From: Clostridium jeddahitimonense
GTDB lineage: Bacteria; Bacillota; Clostridia; Clostridiales; Clostridiaceae
Reading direction: 5' to 3'
Assembly (NCBI GenBank): GCA_000753455.2
Contig: LM994670.1
Coordinates: 2,375,076 to 2,439,075, forward strand
DNA: 64,000 nucleotides
The first letter of the stretch is position 1, and the number at the start of each line of letters is the position of its first letter. Made by a program: the position numbers and the translations under genes. Of this stretch, positions 52,980-61,848 are shown piece after piece. Below the pieces are notes generated by a model, which worked only from the letters and a program-made list of their open reading frames with translations, did not search any database and was not told the origin of the DNA.

Positions 52980-53912
52980 TTATTTACTTAGCATTACTTT
53001 TGTTTTATATAAAATCTTTTTTATGAAATATAATATGGTTCCTGCTGGAATAAAAATTATGCATAAAAACTTTCTTCCAACTCCATTACATTCTCTTATA
53101 ATACTTTTATAACTCATCTTTAATACTAACCCATCCCTAGTTAATCCAATAAAAGACTTTAGAAATAATATAATGTCATATATAAAATAATCAAAAACAT
53201 CATTAATATAGTGTTTCCATAGATAAATATTCTCCTTCTCTCTTTTGTTATTAGAGGCAGTAGTCGCATTAGATTGATCCTTATAATAATATAAGAGTGG
53301 TTTATTTATATATATTGTTTTGTACTTTCTCGCTATCTTCTGCCATATAATTGCTTCTGGAAAAAATCTTAATCCCTTAACCTCTGGAAATGGATACTCT
53401 TTTAAAACACTTTTGTTCAATATTCCCCACATATCATATTTACATTTATACTTGAAAATAATTTCTAAATCATTTGATTCTAAAGGATCTTTTATGAACT
53501 TCTTTCCAATAGGTTCATTGCTATATACATCTAAACATCTACATGTTACTCCTTTAAATCCTGCTCTTTTGTTAATAGCTATTTTTTCCCATTCATTAAC
53601 TAAAATCTCTAATGCCTCAGGTAAAAATCTATCATCTGAATCTGCGATAACAAATAACTCTCCTCTTGCTATTTCTACAGCTCTATTCATAGCAATATGC
53701 TTTCCTGAATTTTCTTGATATCTATATACAATGGGAAAGTTATTTTGTAAAATATACGAATTTACTAATTCTTTTGTATTATCATTTGACCCATCATCTA
53801 TTATAATCCATTCAAAATCTTTAAATGTCTGTGCACATAAGCTCTCAAAAACTCTATATAAAACATTTCCTCTATTAAATGTAGGTGTAAAAACGGTTAC
53901 TTTAATATTCAT
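52980..53912 (-). CDS. family 2 glycosyltransferase
   Basis: A 310-residue GT-A enzyme: VFTPTFNRGNVLYRVFESLC, IIIDDGSNDNTKELV and VIADSDDRFLPEAL (DxD) are conserved, and a hydrophobic C-terminal segment (FLCIIFIPAGTILYFIKKIL) may attach it to the membrane. It is similar to amylovoran/EPS transferases. The gene has a TGGAGG site. The donor is unknown. Confidence 0.9.
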   Translation of the reverse strand: MNIKVTVFTPTFNRGNVLYRVFESLCAQTFKDFEWIIIDDGSNDNTKELVNSYILQNNFPIVYRYQENSGKHIAMNRAVEIARGELFVIADSDDRFLPEALEILVNEWEKIAINKRAGFKGVTCRCLDVYSNEPIGKKFIKDPLESNDLEIIFKYKCKYDMWGILNKSVLKEYPFPEVKGLRFFPEAIIWQKIARKYKTIYINKPLLYYYKDQSNATTASNNKREKENIYLWKHYINDVFDYFIYDIILFLKSFIGLTRDGLVLKMSYKSIIRECNGVGRKFLCIIFIPAGTILYFIKKILYKTKVMLSK

Positions 53913-53946
53913 ATTCAGCCTCCATTAATATAAAATTATTTTAAAA

Positions 53947-53988
53947 AGAGTGCCTAAAGCTCTACTATCAAAGATTTTATGGCACTCT
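53947..53988 (-). terminator. intrinsic terminator after GT4 gene
   Basis: An 8-bp stem AGAGTGCC / GGCACTCT with a 26-nt spacer; on the minus strand it is followed by TTTTTAAAATAATTTT. Confidence 0.7.
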
Positions 53989-53994
53989 ATTTTA

Positions 53995-55113
53995 CTATTT
54001 TTTTTTATCTATATTCACGCACTTATTATAAACTTCTAAAGTATCTACTACCTTATCTTTCCAATTATACTCACTTAAAACAAAACCTTTGCTCGAATCC
54101 TTATATCTAGCAACTAACCCCTTATTGTCTAGGATTTCATATAATACCTTACTTAACATCTCATCCGAACCTTTTTTGAAATACAGTCCATATTCCTTCA
54201 TAGTTTCACAAATCTCATCTATATCACTTGCTATACAGCAATTTCCATAACTTAAAGCTTCTAGTAAGCTTATTGGTAATCCTTCTATTTCTGAAGGCAA
54301 TACATAGACATAAGCATTACTATATAACTCCTCTAATTCCTTACCTTTTACAAAACCTGTAAAAATTATATTATTATCTGAACCTGCTAATTTATATAAA
54401 CTGTTCACATAATCATTTGTATAACTAGATCCTCCTACTATAACCAACTTCTTATCTGTCTTTAACTTTTTATATGCATTAATCAAATAATGCGCTCCTT
54501 TTTCAGGCACTAACCTCGCTAGAAATAGTATATATGAGTCTTTAGTTAGCTGATACTTATCTGTAATAATATCCGCAGCAATATTTTTTTCTATATAAAC
54601 TCCATTTGAAATGACAGTGCTGTCTCTGTTCCATTTTTCTTTAAAATGCTTTTTCATAGAATTCGTTAATACAATAATTTCATTAGCAAATTTCGCAATT
54701 ATAAATTCTCCAAATTTAAGATATAACTTTCCAAATACGCCCCATTTTTCTCTTTGCCAGTCTAATCCATGTACTGTACAAACTACTTTTATGCCAAATA
54801 ACCTCGGTAACCAAGCCATACTTGATGGACCTAATGCATGATAATGTATTACATCATAACCTAAAAATAAAGCATATATTGTGGCTAAAAATGTATACGT
54901 TATTGCATCTAATGATTTAGTGTTAATCGAAGGAATATACTTTATATTAATTCCTCTATATTTATCATTTATTTCATCACAATATGACTTTCTTGCATAA
55001 ACATCAACCTGTACATCTTTTTCACATAAACCAGCTGCAATTTCTTCCACATGAACTTCCACGCCTCCAGCTCTTGACGGAATTCCCTTTTGACCAATCA
55101 TCGCAATTTTCAT
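53995..55113 (-). CDS. family 4 glycosyltransferase
   Basis: A 372-residue GT-B enzyme: MIGQKGIPSRAGGVEVHVEE at the N-terminus, the VTFHGLDW-like CTVHGLDWQREKWG, and the nucleotide-site EIEGLPISLLEALSYGN (EX7E). The first segment is typical of WbbX/RfaB-like rhamnosyl or glucosyl transferases in surface polysaccharide loci. Its donor is unknown. It has a short ATATGGTGATAAA site. Confidence 0.92.
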   Translation of the reverse strand: MKIAMIGQKGIPSRAGGVEVHVEEIAAGLCEKDVQVDVYARKSYCDEINDKYRGINIKYIPSINTKSLDAITYTFLATIYALFLGYDVIHYHALGPSSMAWLPRLFGIKVVCTVHGLDWQREKWGVFGKLYLKFGEFIIAKFANEIIVLTNSMKKHFKEKWNRDSTVISNGVYIEKNIAADIITDKYQLTKDSYILFLARLVPEKGAHYLINAYKKLKTDKKLVIVGGSSYTNDYVNSLYKLAGSDNNIIFTGFVKGKELEELYSNAYVYVLPSEIEGLPISLLEALSYGNCCIASDIDEICETMKEYGLYFKKGSDEMLSKVLYEILDNKGLVARYKDSSKGFVLSEYNWKDKVVDTLEVYNKCVNIDKKK

Positions 55114-55247
55114 TTTATCACCATATAATATGAATAATATTTCAAAAAACCTCTATTCTCTACCATATTATTCATATTAATATTTAATGTTCTATATTGT
55201 CACAAATAATTCCATTTACTTATAAACAATTATTTAAAACATAATAA

Positions 55248-55277
55248 TTAAAGGAACTGCTTCAGCAGTCCCTTTAA
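55248..55277 (-). terminator. intrinsic terminator after GNAT gene
   Basis: Stem TTAAAGGAACTGC / GCAGTCCCTTTAA with a TTCA loop and one mismatch, next to the stop of the acetyltransferase gene. Confidence 0.75.
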
Positions 55278-55285
55278 TTAAATCT

Positions 55286-55876
55286 TTATACTAATAATCT
55301 TATTAGCAATTTTCTAAAATTTTTAACTGTTATAAAATAATATTTCTCCTCACACTTAAATCCTGCATTCTCCATAGATTTTCTAGATGGTTTATTATAC
55401 TTATCAACTATTACAAAAGCTTTTTTATATCCAGATTTCTTAGCCATATCACACCTTGCTTTAACAGAGAATGTCTGCACTCCTCTTCTTCTATGCTCAA
55501 TAAAAGTATAATCATCAAATAAATAACATTCTTCATTATTTAAACGGATAATTTCATTCATCTCATAAATAAAGGTATCAGTATATGACAGACTAAAAAT
55601 TCCACATATATTTTCAAAATTATCAATAACACAAAATATATCTTTACTTTTATCATTAATTCTTTTTAAAAGTAAATCCTGTTTAGTTTTATCTGACTCA
55701 CTAGGATAAAAACTCCTTATTAAATCTAAATGATTAATATTTAGATTTTTTAGTTTAAACTCATACGAAATATCTGTATTTAAATTATCTAGATTAATTG
55801 CATATTTATATGCACAATGAATATGCTTCTTAATAAACTTCTTGCATAATTTATAAATTTTATTATCTATTAGCAT
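55286..55876 (-). CDS. GNAT-family acetyltransferase
   Basis: A 196-residue protein with the GNAT acetyl-CoA region: FTIEHRRRGVQTFSVKARC-like stretch (FIEHRRRGVQTFSVKARCD), and KAFVIVDKYNKPSRKSMENA then GFKCEE. I chose the ATG at 55876, nine bases after AAGGAG; the longer reading to 55903 contains that site. In this cluster it could acetylate an amino sugar such as the predicted 3-amino-3,6-dideoxyhexose, but that is inference, since known FdtC/QdtC enzymes are of different types. Confidence 0.75.
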   Translation of the reverse strand: MLIDNKIYKLCKKFIKKHIHCAYKYAINLDNLNTDISYEFKLKNLNINHLDLIRSFYPSESDKTKQDLLLKRINDKSKDIFCVIDNFENICGIFSLSYTDTFIYEMNEIIRLNNEECYLFDDYTFIEHRRRGVQTFSVKARCDMAKKSGYKKAFVIVDKYNKPSRKSMENAGFKCEEKYYFITVKNFRKLLIRLLV

Positions 55877-55930
55877 AGATAACTTCTCCTTCATTTTTAT
55901 CATATCTTGCTTTTAAATTTAATTAGAATT

Positions 55931-56995
55931 CTAATTGCATAAACATGATTTTATCTTCTTTCCTAACCTTAATAATATCTGTTTTTTTCTTATAATTGTA
56001 TAATCACAAATATTAATTACACTATCTGTAGAATAAAACTTATACTCTTCATCACCTAATAGCATATCAATTAAATCATAGCTATTTTTATAGTGATTTA
56101 TTACTTTCTTAATCAATATGTCACCCATAGATAACTTTTTCCAACTTTCATCATTATATAAATTATATCCATATACCTTATTACAGCATTTAAACCCTAA
56201 ATGTCCTGAAATTACCTGATTATCATAAGTTACGTAAGAGAATTCTAGCTTTCCACGCTCATATAATTTATAAAATAAACTTTCATAGAACTGCACATAG
56301 TCTTCATTTTTTAATATACTGTCTTTCCAAGTATTTTTATGAATATCAACTAACTGATACCATATATCTTTATCCCACTTACTATCAATGTTAATATTAA
56401 TATTTTCATTTTTATCACTAACTCTTTCTTTTCTTTCTATTTCTTTATATCTTTTTGCATTTCTTTTTTCTTCAAACTCACCAATATTAATATATGGTGC
56501 AATTTTTTCTACTTTTTTATAGCATATTGCCTCATCACTAAATCGCCCTATTACCTCACCTATTAATATAGATTGTTTTTCCCTATAACTTATATTATTT
56601 AATGAAATCATATCCCATCTCTCATCTTCAAATATTATTTTAAATAATTTCTTTAATACTGAATAATGGTTATAATCTTTTCTAATCAATATACATTGAT
56701 AGTCTGCAGTTCTATCTACAATAAATTTTAAGATTCTTTTTTTTATTATTCCAAATTTCTTTTCCTCAATATATAATGGCGCTATTGTAACTATTTCCCC
56801 ATTTTCTTCACCTACTACTACAAAAAGTTTAAAATTACTATTCTTAAAATGTTTTATATATTCTTCAATCCATATCCATTCATAAAAAATTTCTTTATTT
56901 TCAAGGTTATTATATAATTCACTCCAAGCTTCTTTTAAATTTTTAAAATCATTAATTTCATTGATTATCTTAAATTCAATTTTCCCCTTCATCAT
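55931..56995 (-). CDS. GNAT/FemAB-like acyltransferase
   Basis: A 354-residue protein with a double-GNAT (Acetyltransf_6/BioF2-like) organisation, LKEAWSELYNNLENKEIFYE near residue 20 and a C-terminal GHLGFKCCNKVYGYNLYND segment. Members appear in polysaccharide loci and transfer acyl or aminoacyl groups to sugars. ATG after GGAGAAACTTTA. The substrate is unknown. It lies between the GNAT gene and the GH43-like gene. Confidence 0.78.
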   Translation of the reverse strand: MMKGKIEFKIINEINDFKNLKEAWSELYNNLENKEIFYEWIWIEEYIKHFKNSNFKLFVVVGEENGEIVTIAPLYIEEKKFGIIKKRILKFIVDRTADYQCILIRKDYNHYSVLKKLFKIIFEDERWDMISLNNISYREKQSILIGEVIGRFSDEAICYKKVEKIAPYINIGEFEEKRNAKRYKEIERKERVSDKNENININIDSKWDKDIWYQLVDIHKNTWKDSILKNEDYVQFYESLFYKLYERGKLEFSYVTYDNQVISGHLGFKCCNKVYGYNLYNDESWKKLSMGDILIKKVINHYKNSYDLIDMLLGDEEYKFYSTDSVINICDYTIIRKKQILLRLGKKIKSCLCN

Positions 56996-57016
56996 TAAAG
57001 TTTCTCCTTAAATTTT

Positions 57017-58015
57017 TTATCTTATGATCATTCCCTTAAGCTTAGTTGGTTCATTTACAGTGCAAGTAGTAATACTACAATGCCAATTGCCTTTTTTATC
57101 CCTGGCTGAATACATTATATATCTGTTATTATCTATATCTATAAATGTTGGTCTATATAAAAAATCTTCATCAAAAGCTCCTTCTTTACCCTTTTCCATA
57201 ACTATTACTGGCATTGACCATGTTACATTATCTTTTGAGTAACAATATGCAATCTTTTGATTATCATATTCATCTAAAGCTGCTGAAAAGTACATCTCAA
57301 ATCCATTTCTAGTCTTTTTAATGTCCATATGCCATACATATCTTCCTTCTATAGGAGCTATAATAATATCTCTTATAAAACACCAATCTGTCCCATCTTT
57401 ACTTACATAATATTTTATCTTTTTATTTTTCCAATCTACAACCCAAATGCAATATTTATCATCTTCAATTATAACTACTGGTGACATAAACTGATTAAAT
57501 GTTCCTTGTGAACTATTTAATACTTCTTCCTTACTCCAATTCACTCCATCACAACTTAATTTTCTTAAAATAACTTCACTATCTCCCAAGATTCCTCTGG
57601 TTCTCTTCCTGTACCATATTTCAAGTTTATTATTGTTAAATAATACCTGAGGATCACTATAATGATACATTTTCACATCTTCTGTAGATACCAATGGGTT
57701 TGTCCCCCTCTTAGGTTTATTCCAGTTAACTAAATCATTAGAGCACATAACACAAGGGTTCTCTAGTCTCTCATTTTCCTTTCTATATGGAGTTATTGCT
57801 AACCAATATTTATATCCATTCCATGTTTTGTAAAAATATATTAAAGATGGATGAACATTTTGATATCCAACTCCTATATATGGAGATATTTTAAGATATC
57901 CTATCCCATTTGCTTCAAAATTTTTATCTGTATATTCTTTTATATCTAGTTCTTTATTTAATAGATTATTAACTTTAATGATTTTCTCCCATAAAATCAT
58001 TAAAATTATTACCAA
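57017..58015 (-). CDS. GH43-like five-bladed beta-propeller protein
   Basis: At least 332 residues with propeller motifs of the GH32/GH43/GH130 type: HPSLIYFYKTWNGYKYWLAI, CSNDLVNWNKP, YSDPQVLF and the repeated WSM/WHMDI blades. It may trim or bind the polysaccharide rather than hydrolyse it; catalytic residues were not assigned. The N-terminal hydrophobic helix begins before the TTG at 58015. An AGAGGTGAG site is followed at normal spacing by an in-frame ATT at 58048, which would give an intact membrane anchor of about 20 residues. Confidence 0.72.
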   Translation of the reverse strand: MVIILMILWEKIIKVNNLLNKELDIKEYTDKNFEANGIGYLKISPYIGVGYQNVHPSLIYFYKTWNGYKYWLAITPYRKENERLENPCVMCSNDLVNWNKPKRGTNPLVSTEDVKMYHYSDPQVLFNNNKLEIWYRKRTRGILGDSEVILRKLSCDGVNWSKEEVLNSSQGTFNQFMSPVVIIEDDKYCIWVVDWKNKKIKYYVSKDGTDWCFIRDIIIAPIEGRYVWHMDIKKTRNGFEMYFSAALDEYDNQKIAYCYSKDNVTWSMPVIVMEKGKEGAFDEDFLYRPTFIDIDNNRYIMYSARDKKGNWHCSITTCTVNEPTKLKGMIIR

Positions 58016-58061
58016 TACTATCCCTGATATTAAAATTAATGTATTAATTTTAACTCACCTC

Positions 58062-59177
58062 TTATCCTTTTATTTGGTCAAATATTTCCTCAATCTCATT
58101 AATTCTCATATTATATTGAAAAAAACTTCTTCTCTCTATACTCTTTTTTTCGTAGTATTGCAATAAGTTCTTATTCTGCAATATATAGCCTAAGCCTTTC
58201 TCTATCCCTTCCTCAGAGTTCTCACAAACGATTCCATTTTCTTTATCTCCTAATACTTCTACAGTTCCACTAATATCAGTTATCATCACTGGTTTTGCTA
58301 GTAAGATGGCTTCTGCTACTGCGACCCCATACCCTTCTGTTTTAGATGCTGATACAAATAAATTAGCAGCTTTAATGTAAGGATACGGATTTTCTATAAA
58401 TCCCATAATCTCAACTGACCCATTAACCCCCAGTGTATTTACCAACTGCTCTAAATTTCTTCTTTCTTCGCCTTCACCTATAATAACTAACCTGTGAGGA
58501 AATTTTCCAACTAACTTAGCATGAGCCTTAATTAATCTATCAAATCCCTTAATATTCACTAATCTACCTACTGAAACTATTGTGAATTCATTATATGATA
58601 TTTCTCTTTCATTAGATTTTGTTATAATATTTTCAATAATAATAGGATTGTATACTATATGCTTGTTTATATTATCATCATTAAATATCTTACCAAATCC
58701 TAAGTAGGCATCTTTAGATACAAATATGACATCATCAAATTTTCTATAGCAACTTATTTCTTCATCTCTTTTATACACATAATTTGTCCATCTATTCTGT
58801 GATAAATCAGTATGAACCCATGCGATTTTTTTACTTTCTTTATTTGTAGAGTAACTAATTATTTTAGTCGCAAATCCTTCCAAAAAAGCAATTTCAATAT
58901 GAGATTCTTTAGGCATAAATAACTTATAAAATACCCCAGGTATATATTTCATAAAATTAAAAACTATCTTATTACCTATTCTTCCAAAGGGCTTTTTAAT
59001 AATAGTTTTAACATTTATTTCTTGATCTAAATTCTTTATATTTACTCCCATTCCGAATAATAATACTAAGGTTATACTATATTTTTTTTTATCAATTTTA
59101 TTTAATACATCTACAGCTACCTTTTCCGCCCCGCCCCCTTCAAGGTGTTCTAAAAAAAACATAACTTTTTTTTTCAT
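58062..59177 (-). CDS. family 4 glycosyltransferase
   Basis: A 371-residue GT-B protein: FFLEHLEGGGAEKVAVDVLN at the start, FTIVSVGRLVNIKGFDRLIK and SASKTEGYGVAVAEAILLAK as the EX7E nucleotide site. Typical of capsule/EPS transferases. A GAGAGGTAT site precedes the ATG, and a strong hairpin lies between it and the polymerase gene upstream. Donor unknown. Confidence 0.92.
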   Translation of the reverse strand: MKKKVMFFLEHLEGGGAEKVAVDVLNKIDKKKYSITLVLLFGMGVNIKNLDQEINVKTIIKKPFGRIGNKIVFNFMKYIPGVFYKLFMPKESHIEIAFLEGFATKIISYSTNKESKKIAWVHTDLSQNRWTNYVYKRDEEISCYRKFDDVIFVSKDAYLGFGKIFNDDNINKHIVYNPIIIENIITKSNEREISYNEFTIVSVGRLVNIKGFDRLIKAHAKLVGKFPHRLVIIGEGEERRNLEQLVNTLGVNGSVEIMGFIENPYPYIKAANLFVSASKTEGYGVAVAEAILLAKPVMITDISGTVEVLGDKENGIVCENSEEGIEKGLGYILQNKNLLQYYEKKSIERRSFFQYNMRINEIEEIFDQIKG

Positions 59178-59229
59178 ATAAATACCTCTCTATAAACCTT
59201 GATAATAATATAATACTCACACATAAAAA

Positions 59230-59300
59230 ATATGTTATAAATCATTGAAATTTTATACTTTCTGTATTTTTATAAAATTTCAAATTAATTTATAACATAT
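59230..59300 (-). terminator. long hairpin after polymerase gene
   Basis: Two nested 13-bp inverted repeats: outer ATATGTTATAAAT / ATTTATAACATAT (59230-59242 with 59288-59300) and inner TTGAAATTTTATA / TATAAAATTTCAA (59245-59257 with 59271-59283). A T-run follows on the minus strand. Confidence 0.85.
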
Positions 59301-59303
59301 ACC

Positions 59304-60548
59304 TTAATCATCTATTCCATTATTAACAACTAATATAAGCCATAGAATTAATATTATTATACTTGAACTTATAATCGAACTATTATAAATAATAAAAATT
59401 ACAGTTATTATTATACTCATAATATTAATTATTGATTTATCTGTTCTTTTCTTAAAATACATATAAACATTTTTTGCTAGTATATATATATATATTGATA
59501 TCCACATTATTGTTCCAATTATTCCATTTTCAACTATATTTAGTGGTAATGTAAAAAAATGTAGGTTCAGATAATCATATTCTATTGCAACTGCTCCTGC
59601 TAAAACATTTATGTTACTAGGATTTGTAGTTCCTAGTCCAGTGCCAAAATATATCTTAAATTTATTAGTTAATACTGTACTTTTTAATAAATTCATAAAT
59701 CCAAATCTATTAACTGAATCTACTCCATAGGCATTTTTTGCATAGTCTACAAATTCCTCACTACTTCCAAATAAATTCTGATCTGGATAGAATTTAATAA
59801 AACTTTTATAAGATACACTAATTAAAAGTCCTATTATTAATATCGCTAATATAGTTCTAAATGAACCTTTTTTCAAAAATATAGTCATTAAATAAATTAA
59901 CGGTATTAATATAAAACCAATCTTTACTTCAGCTAATGCAGAATACATTAGTAATAAACTTACAAAAACAAATTGAAAATTTTTAATCTTAATAAAATTT
60001 TCCTTATTAACAATAATCAATACAAGGATATACAAAAAAATTTGAATTAATATTCCAGTCCCACTTTTACCGAATAATCCTGAAATATTATCTCTATTTG
60101 TATTTGAAATAAACTGAAAAATAATAAGTGGAAACTGTATAAGCGAATATACTAAAATTAATTTCATGTTTATATTTATATATTTCTTTTCTACATTCAT
60201 ATTAGTAAAAAATATATAAAAAATTATATATGAAAACTTCTTTAGAAAAGTAAAAGTAAGAAGTATTATATTGGTGTCGTAATTGTTATATATTAAGGAT
60301 ACTGCATTTATTAATAATAATCCAAGTGTTGTAAAGCCTAGATACTTATTTATGAATATTTTTTCTTTTGCTATAAACTTTTTCTCAAATATTTTAATAA
60401 TTAGTAAAATGTATAGAGCATATGGTATATACGCAAATATCCCATTAATTTCTGCTAGCTTTGGTGATAATAGAACAAGCCAAATTGTAATAATAAATAA
60501 TCTTGTTTCATTAATATATACATATATTCCTATAAAACTAATTATCAA
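59304..60548 (-). CDS. Wzy-type O-antigen/capsule polymerase
   Basis: At least 414 residues with about eleven transmembrane helices and the long extracytoplasmic loop (around FGTGLGTTNPSNINVLAGAV) that is typical of Wzy polymerases, which join repeat units outside the membrane. The first clear start codon is TTG at 60548, but the same frame continues upstream with VIINIAIITILIACIVLASY, another membrane helix, back to a TAA at 60687-60689. No ATG, GTG or TTG lies in that extension, although AAAGGGGGGATAG near 60670 looks like a ribosome site. The true N-terminus is uncertain. Confidence 0.82.
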   Translation of the reverse strand: MIISFIGIYVYINETRLFIITIWLVLLSPKLAEINGIFAYIPYALYILLIIKIFEKKFIAKEKIFINKYLGFTTLGLLLINAVSLIYNNYDTNIILLTFTFLKKFSYIIFYIFFTNMNVEKKYININMKLILVYSLIQFPLIIFQFISNTNRDNISGLFGKSGTGILIQIFLYILVLIIVNKENFIKIKNFQFVFVSLLLMYSALAEVKIGFILIPLIYLMTIFLKKGSFRTILAILIIGLLISVSYKSFIKFYPDQNLFGSSEEFVDYAKNAYGVDSVNRFGFMNLLKSTVLTNKFKIYFGTGLGTTNPSNINVLAGAVAIEYDYLNLHFFTLPLNIVENGIIGTIMWISIYIYILAKNVYMYFKKRTDKSIINIMSIIITVIFIIYNSSIISSSIIILILWLILVVNNGIDD

Positions 60549-60725
60549 TATACCCAGTAAATATATTATTATATTTATTTTTAATACATAACTAGCTAAT
60601 ACTATACAAGCAATTAATATAGTAATTATAGCTATATTAATAATGACTTTCTGCTTATTATTAACCTCTATCCCCCCTTTAACTTCTTACTTTTTTCATA
60701 ATTTACTCTTGGTTTCTGTAAAAAC

Positions 60726-61823
60726 TTATCTCTTATTATTTTCTAATATATTATTAAAATACTTACCTAATTCTAGACTTATATTCTCCCAAGAATTATT
60801 ATTAATAGTATTAATTATTTCTCTTCTACTAAATGATACTTTATTATTATATAGATACTCCAAAGCATCATAGAAAGCCTCTTCCGTATCATCTATTAGT
60901 ATTCCATTTTTATTATTTACTACCTTTTGATTTTCAATTGTAGAAGTAGCTATAACAAACAATCCATTAAATAAATATTCATACGTCTTTGTTGCAGGTT
61001 GATTAGTAAAGTATTCTGTTATAGGAATAAATGCCACTCCTATATTACTTTCTAAAAAGTATTTTCCTAACTCTTCATTTTTTACTCTTCCTAAATACTT
61101 AATATTATTAAATTGATTTTTATTTATCTCTTCTAGTAGCATCTTTTCATCTATATCATTTTCAAAAAAACCTATTAATTTATATTCTAAGTTTTCCCCA
61201 TTATACTTTTCGCTTAATTTATTAAAAGCTTTTACTGTGTCTATAATCCTTCGCCTAGTAAATGTTCCAACATATATTAAAGATATTTTCTTATCTAAAT
61301 CTAAGTTTAAATCATCTTCTAGTTTTATTAAAGTTTTACCTCCTAAAGGTAATATATTACACTTATCTTCGGGAATCTTTAGTAACTTTCTTACTTCATC
61401 AGTTATTATAGTTATATTTTCAAATACTTCAGACTCCTTCAAGATTTTATTATTATAGCTTCTAATTTCCTTCAAAGTTCCAACAACTTGAGATGTTCTA
61501 ATATCTAGTACGAACTTCTTATTTGAAAAAAGCTTCTTAATGATAGAACACCCTGTGAAATACTTCAAAAATATAATATCTGGATTTATTACAATTGTAT
61601 AAAATATAATGTATATTATTTTAAAAATAAATCTTAAAGCTCTATTTTTTATCTGCGGTATATATTTAATATTTATATCTTCATTGACTATCTTTTCTAA
61701 TCCTAAATATGGAGAAATAAAAGTAATACTAAAATCTTTATATAAATATAAACAATAGTTATAAGTATCTGTATGATATCCAAACTGCTCATATCCGTTT
61801 ATAATTAACAATTTCTTTTTCAT
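60726..61823 (-). CDS. family 4 glycosyltransferase
   Basis: A 365-residue GT-B enzyme: LLIINGYEQFGYHTDTYNYC, LIYVGTFTRRRIIDTVKAFN and FIPITEYFTNQPATKTYEYL at the nucleotide site. The GAGAGGGAAAT site precedes the ATG. It is part of the repeat-unit assembly set; donor not readable. About 180 bases separate it from the polymerase, most of which belong to that gene's likely N-terminal extension. Confidence 0.85.
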   Translation of the reverse strand: MKKKLLIINGYEQFGYHTDTYNYCLYLYKDFSITFISPYLGLEKIVNEDINIKYIPQIKNRALRFIFKIIYIIFYTIVINPDIIFLKYFTGCSIIKKLFSNKKFVLDIRTSQVVGTLKEIRSYNNKILKESEVFENITIITDEVRKLLKIPEDKCNILPLGGKTLIKLEDDLNLDLDKKISLIYVGTFTRRRIIDTVKAFNKLSEKYNGENLEYKLIGFFENDIDEKMLLEEINKNQFNNIKYLGRVKNEELGKYFLESNIGVAFIPITEYFTNQPATKTYEYLFNGLFVIATSTIENQKVVNNKNGILIDDTEEAFYDALEYLYNNKVSFSRREIINTINNNSWENISLELGKYFNNILENNKR

Positions 61824-61848
61824 ATTTCCCTCTCAAAATGCATTTAAT

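Noticed and set aside
53320..53718. A 132-codon rightward ORF inside the GT2 gene
   Set aside because: Opposite-strand reading of a clear glycosyltransferase with DxD motif; no ribosome site.
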